Assembly: GCF_020662345.1 (NCBI RefSeq)
Contig: NZ_VMOA01000009.1
Coordinates: 62,001-126,000 of the forward strand
Source of the DNA: Methylobacterium sp. W2
Lineage (GTDB): Bacteria > Pseudomonadota > Alphaproteobacteria > Rhizobiales > Beijerinckiaceae
Length of the DNA stretch: 64,000 nucleotides
Reading direction: 5' to 3'
Part shown: positions 28,503-37,198 of the stretch, in pieces
How the letters are laid out: the number at the start of each line of letters is the position of its first letter
Position numbering within the stretch: position 1 is the first letter of the stretch
Made by a program: the position numbers and the translations under genes
Notes under the pieces: generated by a model
Databases searched by the model: none
Told to the model about the DNA's origin: nothing
The model's input: the letters and a program-made list of their open reading frames with translations, nothing else

Positions 28503-29534
28503 ATGAACGACATCCGCTCCGGCGACGCGATGCTCACCGATTGGCGCGAGGCGGCCGGCCGTTTCGAACGCGCGGTGCGCGGTGCCGTGGTGGGCCAGGA
28601 CCGCGCCATCCGGCTTCTCACCATCGCGCTCTTCGCCCGCGGCCACGTACTGCTGGAAGGCGATGTCGGCGTCGGCAAGACCACCCTGCTGCGCGCCGTG
28701 GCGCGGGCGCTCGGCGGCGCCTACGAGCGCATCGAGGGCACGGTGGACATGATGCCGTCCGACCTCATCTATCACACCTACCTCGCCAATGACGGCCGCC
28801 CGCGGGTGGAGCCGGGGCCGGTGCTGCGGCAATCCGAAGACCTGTCGATCTTCTTCTTCAACGAGATCAACCGCGCCCGTCCGCAGGTCCATTCGCTCCT
28901 GCTCCGCCTGATGGCCGAGCGCAGCCTGACCGCGTTCAACCGCGAATACCGCTTCCCCAACCTTCAGGTCTTCGCCGACCGCAACCGCGTCGAGCGCGAG
29001 GAGACCTTCGAACTCCCCGCCGCCGCCCGCGACCGCTTCCTAATGGAGATCGGGCTCGAAGCGCCGCGGGACGCCGAGGCGCGCCGCGCCCTCGTCTTCG
29101 ATCCGCGCTTCCACGACACCGACGCCCTCATCGCCGGCATCGAAAGCGGCGTCCTCGATCACGCCGCCATGGCGGGGATCGGCGCGGCGATCCAGCACGG
29201 CATCCAGGCGAGCCCGGCCATCGAAACCTATGTCGTCGCTCTGTGGGAGGCCCTGGTCCGCCCGCACGAGGCCGGCATCCGCCTGCCCGGCATCGACATG
29301 TCGGCGCTGATCCAGGGCGGGGCCTCGCCGCGCGGCGTCGCCTTCCTCGTTCGGGCCGCCCGCGTCCGTGCCTGGCTGGAAGGCCGCGACTGGCTCGTGC
29401 CGGAAGACATCCGCGCGATCTTTCCCGAAGTGATGGCCCACCGCGTCTTCCTCGAGCCGATCTACGAGATGCGCCGCAGCACCATCGTGCCGGAGCTCTG
29501 CCGCGCCGTGTTCGACACCGTGCCCGCCCCGTGA
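28503..29534 (+). CDS. mxaR: MoxR-family AAA+ ATPase MxaR
   Basis: 343 residues from MNDIRSGDAMLTDW. Walker A is GDVGVGKTT (53-61), Walker B is LSIFFFNEINRARPQ, and an arginine-finger region is near the AARDRFLMEIGLE segment. MoxR ATPases act with VWA-domain proteins as metal-insertion or folding chaperones; here the partners are MxaS, MxaC and MxaL. The cytosolic protein is needed for active methanol dehydrogenase. Its stop overlaps the mxaS start (GTGA). Confidence 0.96.
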   Translation: MNDIRSGDAMLTDWREAAGRFERAVRGAVVGQDRAIRLLTIALFARGHVLLEGDVGVGKTTLLRAVARALGGAYERIEGTVDMMPSDLIYHTYLANDGRPRVEPGPVLRQSEDLSIFFFNEINRARPQVHSLLLRLMAERSLTAFNREYRFPNLQVFADRNRVEREETFELPAAARDRFLMEIGLEAPRDAEARRALVFDPRFHDTDALIAGIESGVLDHAAMAGIGAAIQHGIQASPAIETYVVALWEALVRPHEAGIRLPGIDMSALIQGGASPRGVAFLVRAARVRAWLEGRDWLVPEDIRAIFPEVMAHRVFLEPIYEMRRSTIVPELCRAVFDTVPAP

Positions 29535-30403
29535 CGGCGCCCGAGACAACGCCCCAGGAGCCGACGCCGGACATCGTCTATCGCCCGCGCGGCCGTGTGC
29601 CCGGCATGGTGGCGGGCGCCCATCGCGGCCGCGATGCCGGGGGGCTGGGCACCTTCCGCGATCAGGTGCCATTCCTGCGCATGCCGGATGCCCGCCGCAT
29701 CGATGTCCGCGCCACCCTGCGCGATCCGTTCGAGGGCACCTATGTCCGCCGCTTCGAGAGCCGCACGGCCCTCGAAGTCTGGGCGCTGGTCGATCTCTCC
29801 GCCTCCATGCGCTTCTCCGGCGAGGCGGACCGGATGGCACTGGTCTCGCGCCTGTGCGGCTGCCTCGCGGCCTCGGCCACGCGCATCGGCGACGCCTTCG
29901 GCCTGATCGGCTGTGACGCCGCCTTGCGCGAGGACGTGTTCCTGCCCGCGAGCCGGCGCCGCAGCATGGCGGGCGACGTGGTCTCCCGGCTGGCGGGCGC
30001 GGCCTGTACCGGGGACCGCGCCGACGGGATGGAGCAAGCGGCCCGCCGCCTCGTCGGCCGTCCCAAGATCGTGTTCCTGGTCTCCGATTTCCGCTGGCCG
30101 GAGGCCCTGATCGCCGGGACCTTCGCGAGCCTGTCGCGCCACGACCTCGTGCCGGTGGTGTTGGCCGACGCCGCCGAGGAAGACAATCTGCCCGAATGGG
30201 GCCTGATGGAGCTCGATGATCTCGAAGGCGCCGGCCGCCGCGTGGTCTTCATGCGCCCTAGCCTGCGCCGCCGCTGGATCGCGCGCGAAGCCGAGCGGGC
30301 CGAGACCCTGCGCCGGATCGCCTCCACCTACGGCCGTCCGCCCTTCCGTCTCGCGGGCCGCTTCGACCCGGACGCGGTCAGCCGCCACCTACTGGCGCAG
30401 TGA
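29531..30403 (+). CDS. mxaS: MxaS, DUF58/VWA-like methanol dehydrogenase assembly protein
   Basis: 290 residues from a GTG at 29531 that overlaps the mxaR stop. The N-terminal DUF58 signature region includes RDQVPFLRMPDARRIDVRAT, and the VWA-like metal site reads VDLSASMRFSGEADRM (Asp-x-Ser-x-Ser). There is no membrane segment, so it is probably cytosolic and pairs with MxaR. Maturation role by family and context; the exact step is not known. It ends in a GTGA overlap with the next frame. Confidence 0.92.
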   Translation: MTAPETTPQEPTPDIVYRPRGRVPGMVAGAHRGRDAGGLGTFRDQVPFLRMPDARRIDVRATLRDPFEGTYVRRFESRTALEVWALVDLSASMRFSGEADRMALVSRLCGCLAASATRIGDAFGLIGCDAALREDVFLPASRRRSMAGDVVSRLAGAACTGDRADGMEQAARRLVGRPKIVFLVSDFRWPEALIAGTFASLSRHDLVPVVLADAAEEDNLPEWGLMELDDLEGAGRRVVFMRPSLRRRWIAREAERAETLRRIASTYGRPPFRLAGRFDPDAVSRHLLAQ

Positions 30404-30411
30404 GGCATCCC

Positions 30412-31332
30412 ATGCGCCGCCTCGCCCCGCTCCTCTTCCTGCTCTGCTCGTCCCTTGCCGCCCATTCCCAGGTGCGGACCGTCGAGGTGCGCACGCCGCG
30501 CCCGTTCGGCTACTTCCTCGGCGATCTCGTCCGCGCCCAAATCGATATCGTGGTCGAGCCGGGCTTTGCCCTGCAGGCCGCCTCGCTGCCCCAGCCCGGC
30601 GCGATCACCTATTGGCTCGACCTTCGCACCGTCGCGGTGACGCAGGATTCCGTGAGCGGCGGCAGCCGGGTCCGCCTCGATCTCACCTATCAGAACTTCT
30701 ACGCCGCCCTCGATGCCCGCGCCCTGGAGATCCCCGGCTTCGTCGTCACCTTCGTGAGCGATACGGACAAGGGCGCAACCACGGCCAAGGCCCAGATCCC
30801 GCCCTGGTCGTTCAACATCTCGCCCCTGCGCGAGGTCCAGCCGCCGGCCCGCGAAGACCCGAGAACCTACCTGCGTCCGGACGGGCGGGTCGCCTCCCTC
30901 GACACGCAGCCCCTCGTCGTCGGCGGCGCCGGCTTTGCGGCCATGGCCGTGCTGGCCTTCGCCGGCCTGGCCTGGGACCGGACCTGGTGGCCCTTCGCCA
31001 AACGCGGAGGAAGGGCCTTCGCGGCGTGCCTGCGCCGCCTGCGCGCCCTCGCCGAACGGGGGGAGGACGAGGCGGCCTACGAGACCGCGCTTCTCGCCCT
31101 CCACCGGGCGCTGGACGAGACCGACGGGCGCCGGGTCCTGGCCGACGACCTGCCGGCCTTCCTCACCCGCCATCCCGCCTATGCGCGGGAACGGGCCAGC
31201 CTCGCCGCCTTCCTCGACGCGTCGCGTCACAGCTTCTTCGGACCCGGTCCGGCGGCCGCCATGCGGCGTCTGCCACTGGCCGACATCGTCGTCCTGACCC
31301 GAAAACTCACCGCCATCGAGCGGGAATCATGA
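30412..31332 (+). CDS. mxaA: MxaA, membrane-anchored methanol dehydrogenase calcium-insertion protein
   Basis: 306 residues from ATG 30412 (behind GAGG); a GTG at 30400 overlapping mxaS would add four residues. It has a Sec signal (LAPLLFLLCSSLAAHS), a periplasmic beta-rich domain, one membrane helix near residues 170-190 (VVGGAGFAAMAVLAFAGLAW) and a cytosolic helical tail with a repeat-like YETALLALHRALDET. Mutants of mxaA in Methylobacterium make calcium-free inactive enzyme, which fits a role in metal insertion. It lies between mxaS and mxaC. Confidence 0.94.
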   Translation: MRRLAPLLFLLCSSLAAHSQVRTVEVRTPRPFGYFLGDLVRAQIDIVVEPGFALQAASLPQPGAITYWLDLRTVAVTQDSVSGGSRVRLDLTYQNFYAALDARALEIPGFVVTFVSDTDKGATTAKAQIPPWSFNISPLREVQPPAREDPRTYLRPDGRVASLDTQPLVVGGAGFAAMAVLAFAGLAWDRTWWPFAKRGGRAFAACLRRLRALAERGEDEAAYETALLALHRALDETDGRRVLADDLPAFLTRHPAYARERASLAAFLDASRHSFFGPGPAAAMRRLPLADIVVLTRKLTAIERES

Positions 31333-31389
31333 ACGGGCCGAAAACCCGTCCGATGGCGGTCGAAGCATGGGTCTGATGGCGGTGGTGTC

Positions 31390-32430
31390 ATGCGCCTGAT
31401 GGCGGATTTTCCCTGGGTCCTGTGGCTGCTGCCGTTGGCGCTGCTGCCGCTCGCCGCGTCGAGCCAGCGGGTCACCCCCCTCTCCAGCATCGCGGCGAGC
31501 CCCGTCGACGGCCTGTCGCGCCTCATCGGCTGGAGCCTGCGCGCGGCCGGCATCCTCGCCATCGCCGGCCTCGTCGTCGCCCTGTCCGGCCCCTATCGCC
31601 AGGGCGAGACCATCACCCGGACAGGCATCGGCGCCCAGGTCTCGATCCTCGTCGATCGCTCTGGCAGCATGAACGAGACCTTCGCCGGATTGCAGCCCTC
31701 GGGCGCCGAGGAATCGAAGGCGGCGGCCTCGCGCCGGCTCCTCGGCGAGTTCGTCGGCAGCCGCGCCCATGACCAGTTCGCCGTCTCGGCCTTCTCCACG
31801 GCCCCCATGCTCGTGGTGCCGATGACCGACCGGCACGAAGCCGTTCGCGCGGCCATCGCCGCCATCGACCGGCCGGGCCTCGACTACACCAACGTGGCGC
31901 GCGGTCTCGGCATGGCACTCTCGCAGTTCGGCGCCAGTACCGCCAACGTCTCGCGCGCCCTGCTCATCGTCTCCGACGGCGCGGCGGTGATCGATCCCCG
32001 CGTCCAGGGGACCCTGCGCGCCGAGTTCGCGCGTATTCGCCCGAACCTCTACTGGCTGTTCCTGCGCACCAAGGGCTCGCCGTCCATCTCCGACAGGCCG
32101 TCGGGCGAGGATACCCCTCAGGCCGCGCCCGAACGTCATCTCGACCTGTTCTTCAAGAGCCTCGGCACGCCCTACCGCGCCTTCGAGGCCGAGGGCGCCG
32201 AGGCGGTGGCCGATGCCATCGGCCAGATCGAGCGCCTGGAGCGCGACCCGATCCCCTATAGCGAGCAGCGTCCGCGTCGCGACCTCGCCGGATGGGCCTA
32301 TGGACTCAGCCTGTTGGGCTTGATCCTGCTCGTCGCGGCCAAGCTCGCCGAGGCGGATCTTAGCCTGCGCCGGCCAGTGGTTTCCACTTCCGCCGCGCCG
32401 GCGCCTCAGCCACAGAGGCTCGCCGCATGA
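31390..32430 (+). CDS. mxaC: MxaC, VWA-domain membrane protein for methanol dehydrogenase maturation
   Basis: 346 residues from MRLMADFPWVLWLLPLALLP. Two N-terminal membrane helices are followed by a periplasmic VWA domain with an intact MIDAS: DRSGSMN (Asp89, Ser91, Ser93), Thr in GLDYTNVARGL, and VSDGAAV. A third membrane helix (WAYGLSLLGLILLVAAKL) is near the C-terminus. It resembles BatA/BatB proteins that work with MoxR ATPases, and is known to be needed for calcium insertion. The start region has the direct repeat CTGATGGCGG at 31374 and 31396. The stop overlaps the mxaK start (ATGA). Confidence 0.93.
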   Translation: MRLMADFPWVLWLLPLALLPLAASSQRVTPLSSIAASPVDGLSRLIGWSLRAAGILAIAGLVVALSGPYRQGETITRTGIGAQVSILVDRSGSMNETFAGLQPSGAEESKAAASRRLLGEFVGSRAHDQFAVSAFSTAPMLVVPMTDRHEAVRAAIAAIDRPGLDYTNVARGLGMALSQFGASTANVSRALLIVSDGAAVIDPRVQGTLRAEFARIRPNLYWLFLRTKGSPSISDRPSGEDTPQAAPERHLDLFFKSLGTPYRAFEAEGAEAVADAIGQIERLERDPIPYSEQRPRRDLAGWAYGLSLLGLILLVAAKLAEADLSLRRPVVSTSAAPAPQPQRLAA

Positions 32431-33389
32431 AGGCGCTTTTGAATCCTGTATCGCCGCAGCGCGCCAACCCTCCCCCCTCTGCGGACTACGATATTCAACC
32501 GTCTGGCGTGCACCACGGGTCCCCTCTCCTGGAAGGAGAGGGACAGGGTGAGGTGCGTGACCCCTCCGGAGATGGACCACACCTCACCCCAACCCTCTCC
32601 TTCCAGGAGAGGGAGCCCGTCGCGCCTCATGTCGAGCCCTCTTGGGTAAGCGAACAGCCGTGGAGCAAATCTGTGCATCCAGTAACCTCTACGGGGGAGG
32701 GTGGTCGCGGAGCGACCGGGAGAGGGGGCGACCTCTCCGGGCAGCGCGCTCCCCTCTCCCGACCCTCGCTGACGCGAGGGCCACCCGCTCCCGCAGAGGG
32801 GCGAGGGGGAGCCGGTGCCACGCTCGGCAAGGCCCTGCGCCGTGCCCGCCCGCACCTCCTCCTCGCCCTGCCGATCCTCCTGCTCCTCGTGGCCCTCGGC
32901 TTCGGCGCAGCGGCCTGGCGGGCGGCGCGCGACAACGCCGCAATCGCGGCTCTGGTGGCCGGCAAAGACGTCCCGGTCTCCCTCGACGCCCCGGCTCCGC
33001 TCCTGCTGGCGCGGGTGCAGCATCTCGCCCGCCGCGGCGTGACCGAGGAGATCGAGCCGCTGATCGAAGCCCTCGACCGCCGGGGCGAGACCGACCTCTC
33101 CGCGCGCGCCCGTTATGCGCTCGGCAATGCCCGCCTGCGCCAGGCCTTCGACCATCTCGAACGGAGCAATCTCGATCCGGCCGGACCGCTCATCACCTTG
33201 GCCCGTCAGGATTATCGGCGCGCGCTCCAGGGCCGGCCGGACCTGTGGGACGCCAAGTTCAACCTCGACGTGGCCTCGCGCCTGCTCCGCGACTTCCCAG
33301 AATTCGATCGCAAGACCGGCGACGAGCTGAAGGCCGAACCGAAGAAGATCTGGACCGAAATCCCCGGCCAACCGCGGGGCGAACCGTGA
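32427..33389 (+). CDS. mxaK: MxaK with repeat-derived N-terminal extension
   Basis: The frame opens at ATG 32427, overlapping the mxaC stop as ATGA, the junction style used elsewhere in this operon. Residues 22-129 are encoded by two inserted palindromic repeats (32490-32812) and read as low-complexity Gly/Pro/Arg-rich sequence. Conserved MxaK-like sequence starts at about residue 129 with GATLGKALRRARPHLLLALP: a membrane helix (about 143-164), then a helical repeat domain with LDAPAPLLLARVQHLARRGV and LSARARYALGNARLRQAFDHL. The insertion keeps the reading frame. Translation could also restart at an in-frame GTG near residue 83. MxaK is required for calcium loading of methanol dehydrogenase. 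The stop overlaps mxaL (GTGA). Confidence 0.88.
   Translation: MKALLNPVSPQRANPPPSADYDIQPSGVHHGSPLLEGEGQGEVRDPSGDGPHLTPTLSFQEREPVAPHVEPSWVSEQPWSKSVHPVTSTGEGGRGATGRGGDLSGQRAPLSRPSLTRGPPAPAEGRGGAGATLGKALRRARPHLLLALPILLLLVALGFGAAAWRAARDNAAIAALVAGKDVPVSLDAPAPLLLARVQHLARRGVTEEIEPLIEALDRRGETDLSARARYALGNARLRQAFDHLERSNLDPAGPLITLARQDYRRALQGRPDLWDAKFNLDVASRLLRDFPEFDRKTGDELKAEPKKIWTEIPGQPRGEP
32490..32812. repeat. Two adjacent palindromic repeats inserted in mxaK
   Basis: 32490-32683 is copy B of family 1: it shares GATATTCA, GGTCCCCTCTCCTGGAAGGA, GGAGATGGACCACACCTCAC and the GCATCCAGT end with the copy at 17751-17977. 32684-32812 is a different palindromic element, with CCTCTACGGGGGAGGGTGG at one end and CCACCCGCTCCCGCAGAGG near the other and a GGTCGCGGAGCGACC centre. 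The first junction is at codon 22 of the mxaK frame. Confidence 0.85.
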
Positions 33390-34375
33390 GCGCGCCCGGC
33401 CTCGTCCGGCGAAACCTGCGCGACCGGCGGTTCCAGCTCCTGGCCGGCGCATTGGCGCTCGTGGCCCTGACCTTCGTGGCCCGCCCCCTGCCGCTGACCC
33501 GCAACGGCGTCGAGATTCTGGCGATCCTCGACATCACCGGCAGCATGAATGTCCGCGATTACGTCGGGGCGGACGGCAAACCGGAAAGCCGTCTCGAGAC
33601 GGCGAAGGCGGCCCTGCGCGAACTCGTCACCTCGCTGCCCTGCGGGTCGCGGGTGGGGTTGGGCCTGTTCACCGAGCGCCGGCCGTTCCTCCTGTTCACC
33701 CCCATCGAAGTCTGCGCCGACTTTGCCCCCCTCGACGGTGCTCTCGGGGCCGTGGACTGGCGCATGGCCTGGGAGGGCGACAGCCGCATCTCGGCCGGCC
33801 TGTTCCGATCGGTGGAGATGGCGGCCAGTCTCGGCACCGACCTCGTCTTCATCACCGACGGCCAGGAAGCGCCGCCCCTGCCCAGCACCGGCGGCCCCGC
33901 CTTCGACGGCAAGCCGGGCGCCGTGCGCGGCCTCATCGTCGGAGCGGGGGCCTACGCCCTGTCCCCGATCCCGCGCTACAACGATCGCGGCCGCGAGACC
34001 GGGTTCTACGGGTCGGGCGACGTCCAGCAGGAGAACCGGTTCGGACCGCCCCCCGCCGATGCCGAGAGCCGCGAGGGCTACAACCCGCGCAACGCCCCCT
34101 TCGGCGCCGCGGCGGCCTCCGGCACCGAGCATCTCTCTTCGGTGCGCGAGCCGTACCTCAAGACCCTCGCTCAGGCGACGGGCCTGACCTACGCCCATCT
34201 CGACGGCCCTGCCGGGCTCGGCCCCGCGCTGGTCCGCACGGCGACCCCGCGCCCGCTCCCCGGCAGCCTCGACCTGCGCCCCCTATTCGGCGGGATCGCC
34301 CTCGCGCTGATCCTCGCCGTCTTCGCCGCCCCTCTGCTCGGGGCCGGCCGTTCTGTCCCGGTAAAAAAGGTCTGA
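33386..34375 (+). CDS. mxaL: MxaL, VWA-domain membrane protein for methanol dehydrogenase maturation
   Basis: 329 residues from a GTG at 33386 overlapping the mxaK stop. A membrane helix (FQLLAGALALVALTFVA) is followed by a VWA domain with MIDAS DITGSMN, where Thr replaces the first Ser, and FITDGQEAPP. A last membrane helix (FGGIALALILAVFAAPLL) closes the chain. The topology mirrors MxaC, so the two may form a BatA/BatB-like pair at the membrane. It is needed for calcium insertion in Methylobacterium. Confidence 0.93.
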   Translation: MSAPGLVRRNLRDRRFQLLAGALALVALTFVARPLPLTRNGVEILAILDITGSMNVRDYVGADGKPESRLETAKAALRELVTSLPCGSRVGLGLFTERRPFLLFTPIEVCADFAPLDGALGAVDWRMAWEGDSRISAGLFRSVEMAASLGTDLVFITDGQEAPPLPSTGGPAFDGKPGAVRGLIVGAGAYALSPIPRYNDRGRETGFYGSGDVQQENRFGPPPADAESREGYNPRNAPFGAAAASGTEHLSSVREPYLKTLAQATGLTYAHLDGPAGLGPALVRTATPRPLPGSLDLRPLFGGIALALILAVFAAPLLGAGRSVPVKKV

Positions 34376-34378
34376 TCG

Positions 34379-34930
34379 ATGCGTTTTGCCCTGCCGTCTG
34401 CGTTCCTCGCTCCCCTGGCAGCCACCGCCTTCCTCGCAACCACGGCCCTCGCGCATGGCCCGACGCCGCAGAAGGTGGATCAGTCCATCGCCATCGCGGC
34501 AAAGCCCGATGCCGTCTGGGCCGTGGTCGGCGACTTCGCCGGCATCTCGAACTGGCATCCGGACGTGGCGAAAAGCGTCGGCACCGGCGGCAACGCCTCG
34601 GGCGGTCGTCGCACCCTGACCCTAAAGAACGGCGGCACCCTCGATGAAGGCCTCGACGAATGGGACGCGGCCAAGCGCAGCTATTCCTACCGTCTCGGTG
34701 ATGCCGACCTGAAGGCGCTGCCGGTCTCGTCCTACTCGGCGACGCTCTCCGTCACGCCGGAGGGCGAGGGTTCGAAGGTCGAGTGGCTCGGCCGCTTCTA
34801 TCGCGGCGATACCGGCAACGAGCCGCCGGAGGAGCTCAGCGATGCCGCCGGCAAGGATGCGATGAACCTCTATTTCAGCAATGGACTCAAGGGTCTGAAG
34901 GCGCGCCTGGAGGGCAAGACGGCGCGATGA
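34379..34930 (+). CDS. mxaD: MxaD, periplasmic SRPBCC protein
   Basis: 183 residues with a 25-residue signal (LATTALA). The mature part has the SRPBCC/START-like fold: VDQSIAIAAKPDAVWAVVGD, FAGISNWHPDV and the C-terminal long helix GKDAMNLYFSNGLKGLKARL. In Methylobacterium a 17-kDa MxaD protein is reported to stimulate interaction of methanol dehydrogenase with cytochrome cL. It starts 3 bases after mxaL and overlaps mxaE by ATGA. Confidence 0.94.
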   Translation: MRFALPSAFLAPLAATAFLATTALAHGPTPQKVDQSIAIAAKPDAVWAVVGDFAGISNWHPDVAKSVGTGGNASGGRRTLTLKNGGTLDEGLDEWDAAKRSYSYRLGDADLKALPVSSYSATLSVTPEGEGSKVEWLGRFYRGDTGNEPPEELSDAAGKDAMNLYFSNGLKGLKARLEGKTAR

Positions 34931-35880
34931 ATCCTGTGTTCCCGATGCTCCTTGCCGGTCTCGTCCTGACGCTCTCCACCCCTCGGGTGGAGGCTGGGCC
35001 GGTCTATGTGGCGAGCCAGGGAGCCGGGACACTGAGCCGCATCGAGGCCGGGGCAACCACGGTCGCGGCCACCATCGCGGTGGGGCAGGGGATCGCGCAG
35101 GTGGCGGCCGGACCGAACGGCCGCCTCTATCTGAGCCAGCCGGACCATGCGGGAATCGACGTGGTCGACAGGCGAAACGGCACCGTGCTGGAGCGCCTGC
35201 CGTTTCCAGGCCAGGCCTTCGGCATCGCCGCCTCGGCGGACGGGACGAGTCTCTTCGTCGGCGACTGGGCCGGGGGACGGGTGGTCCGCCTCTCCGCATC
35301 GACCGGCGCCGTCGAGGGCGACTGCCCCGTGGGCAAGGACCCGGCCGGCCTCGTCCTCGACCGCAAGGGCCGGCTCTACGTCGCCGACCGCGAGAGCCGC
35401 CAGGTGAGCGTCATCGACACCGCGCGGATGGAGCGGGTGGCGACGGTGCCGGTGGGCGAGGGCCCGTTCGCCCTCGGTCTGAGCCCAGGGGAAGACAGGC
35501 TCTACGTGGGCAACGTGCGCAGCGGCGACCTCAGCGTCGTCGACACCCGCACCTTGACGGTGACCGCCACGGTGAGGATCGGCGGGATGCCCTACGGCGT
35601 CGCGACCAGCGAGGATGGCAGCCTCGTCCTCGTCACCAATCAGCAGGCGGGCACCGTGGCGGTGCTCGACTCGGGCAGCCTCGGCCTCAAGGCGACGATC
35701 CCGGTCGGGCTCTATCCGGAAGGGATCGCGGTGGACGGGGCCTTCGCCTATGTGGCGAATTGGTTCTCGGATTCGGTTTCGGTCATCGACCTGAAGTCGC
35801 TGACGGAAACCGCCCGCATCCCCGTGGCGGAGGGGCCGCGCAGCCTCACCGTCGGCTCGAACCCGGAGGCGGTGCGATGA
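34927..35880 (+). CDS. mxaE: MxaE, secreted beta-propeller (YncE-like)
   Basis: 317 residues from MNPVFPMLLAGLVLTLS, a signal peptide ending VEA. The mature chain consists of about seven repeats of roughly 42 residues of the type VSVIDTARMERVATVPVGEG and DLSVVDTRTLTVTATVRIGG, a seven-bladed YncE/surface-layer type propeller. Its function in the mxa cluster is unknown; a periplasmic binding scaffold is plausible. It overlaps both neighbours by four bases. Confidence 0.92.
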   Translation: MNPVFPMLLAGLVLTLSTPRVEAGPVYVASQGAGTLSRIEAGATTVAATIAVGQGIAQVAAGPNGRLYLSQPDHAGIDVVDRRNGTVLERLPFPGQAFGIAASADGTSLFVGDWAGGRVVRLSASTGAVEGDCPVGKDPAGLVLDRKGRLYVADRESRQVSVIDTARMERVATVPVGEGPFALGLSPGEDRLYVGNVRSGDLSVVDTRTLTVTATVRIGGMPYGVATSEDGSLVLVTNQQAGTVAVLDSGSLGLKATIPVGLYPEGIAVDGAFAYVANWFSDSVSVIDLKSLTETARIPVAEGPRSLTVGSNPEAVR

Positions 35881-36407
35881 AACGGATCAGACACGCGATC
35901 CTGTGCCTCCCCCTTGCCCTGGCGGCCTGCGACAAGGGCGAAGACGCCGGCAGCGAGGCCGCGAGCACCGGGGATCAGGCCCTCGTCGCCACGAAATCCG
36001 ATGCCGACGTTCCGACCTGGCTCTCGCATACCGACCCGACGGAGCCCGCCCGGTGGCTCGCCAGCCGCGAGATCGGCAGGCCCGCCGCGGAGGTGGGCTC
36101 GCAGACCGAGCATCTCCGCCACAGCCTCGCCCGCGCCAGGGAGGTCTTCATCGAGGATCCGCGCATGATGGCCAACCGCATCGTCCAGCTCGGCGAGATG
36201 CTGGCCGAGGCGGGAAAGCCCGAACCCTATGCCGATCTCCTCGACGGTTTGGAGGAGGTCGCCGCCGCCACCCATCGCAAGCAGCTCTTCGGCGAGATGT
36301 GCCAGCACTATTACAACACCCGCCAGCAGGGAGCCGACCGGGCCACCGCCCTTGCAAAGCTGAAGGAGCGCTACTCGCTCCAGGGCGAAGGACGCGTGAG
36401 CCCGTGA
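35877..36407 (+). CDS. mxaH: MxaH, putative lipoprotein
   Basis: 176 residues. The N-terminus MKRIRHAILCLPLALAACDKG has a lipobox (LAAC), so the protein should be lipid-anchored at Cys18. The rest is helical and hydrophilic, with RHSLARAREVFIEDPRMMANR. No catalytic motif is seen and its function in the mxa cluster is unknown. It overlaps mxaE and mxaB by four bases each. Confidence 0.9.
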   Translation: MKRIRHAILCLPLALAACDKGEDAGSEAASTGDQALVATKSDADVPTWLSHTDPTEPARWLASREIGRPAAEVGSQTEHLRHSLARAREVFIEDPRMMANRIVQLGEMLAEAGKPEPYADLLDGLEEVAAATHRKQLFGEMCQHYYNTRQQGADRATALAKLKERYSLQGEGRVSP

Positions 36408-37039
36408 CCGCCGTCCTCGTGGTGGACGATCATCCCGTGGTCCTGCGCGGCTTCCGGCGCCTCATGGAGGATGCCGGGGTCGAGACCATCCATGAAGCCA
36501 CCGACATCATGTCCGCCTACCGGATCTTCCACCGCCTGCGCCCGCAGATGGTGGTGGCCGACCTCAGCCTGCAGGGGGAGGGGCTGTCCGGCCTGTCGCT
36601 GATCCGGCGGATCCACACCCTCGCGCGGGAGACGCGCATCCTCGCCTTCAGCATGCACAACGACCCGGTGATCGTTTCCCGCGCCCTCGAAAGCGGCGCC
36701 ATCGGCTACGTCTTCAAGGATGTTCGGACAGCGGAATTCCTCAAGGCCTTCGAAGCGGTACGCGCGGGGCGAAGCTACCTCGATCACGACCTTGCGGTAG
36801 AGATCGCAGTGCTGCAGGCCGGAGCTCGCCGCTCGCCCCTGGCCGATCTAAGCAACCGCGAGCGCGAGATCCTTTCCCTCCTCAGCCGCGGCACCTCGTA
36901 TCAGAGCATCGCCGACACGCTGTCGATCAAGTACCGCACCGTCCTCAACACCTGTTCCGCTATGCGCCAGAAACTCGGCGTCCGGACCTTGGCGGATCTC
37001 ATTCGCCTCGCCGTGGAGCAGGAGAAGCGGGTGCGCTGA
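36404..37039 (+). CDS. mxaB: MxaB, NarL/FixJ-type response regulator of methanol oxidation
   Basis: 211 residues from a GTG at 36404 overlapping the mxaH stop. The receiver domain has Asp8-Asp9 (VVDDHPVVLRGF), phosphoacceptor Asp53 (VVADLSLQGEG) and the conserved Lys in YVFKD. The C-terminal LuxR-type helix-turn-helix has LSNREREILSLLSRGTSYQSIADTL in part and the recognition helix YRTVLNTCSAMRQKL. In M. extorquens MxaB is needed for mxaF expression and for methanol growth. It is the last gene of the cluster and so sits in the operon it helps control. No cognate kinase is in the window. Confidence 0.94.
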   Translation: MTAVLVVDDHPVVLRGFRRLMEDAGVETIHEATDIMSAYRIFHRLRPQMVVADLSLQGEGLSGLSLIRRIHTLARETRILAFSMHNDPVIVSRALESGAIGYVFKDVRTAEFLKAFEAVRAGRSYLDHDLAVEIAVLQAGARRSPLADLSNREREILSLLSRGTSYQSIADTLSIKYRTVLNTCSAMRQKLGVRTLADLIRLAVEQEKRVR

Positions 37040-37068
37040 ACAGCGTCCTCGATGCCCCACGCATCGCA

Positions 37069-37093
37069 GATCCTTCGCCGCTCGCGAAGGATC
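37069..37093 (+). terminator. Hairpin at the end of the mxa cluster
   Basis: A perfect 10-bp stem GATCCTTCGC / GCGAAGGATC with a 5-base loop begins 30 bases after the mxaB stop. It lacks a U-run, but position and strength suggest transcription termination or 3'-end protection. Confidence 0.65.
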
Positions 37094-37198
37094 GGTCGGC
37101 GACATCCGAATTGCGAACAACTCCAATTCGAGATCAATGTTCGCGCCGTGAGACGGGGCACCCATTCCTGCCCGGCTCCAGCGGAGCATTTCCCGCAG

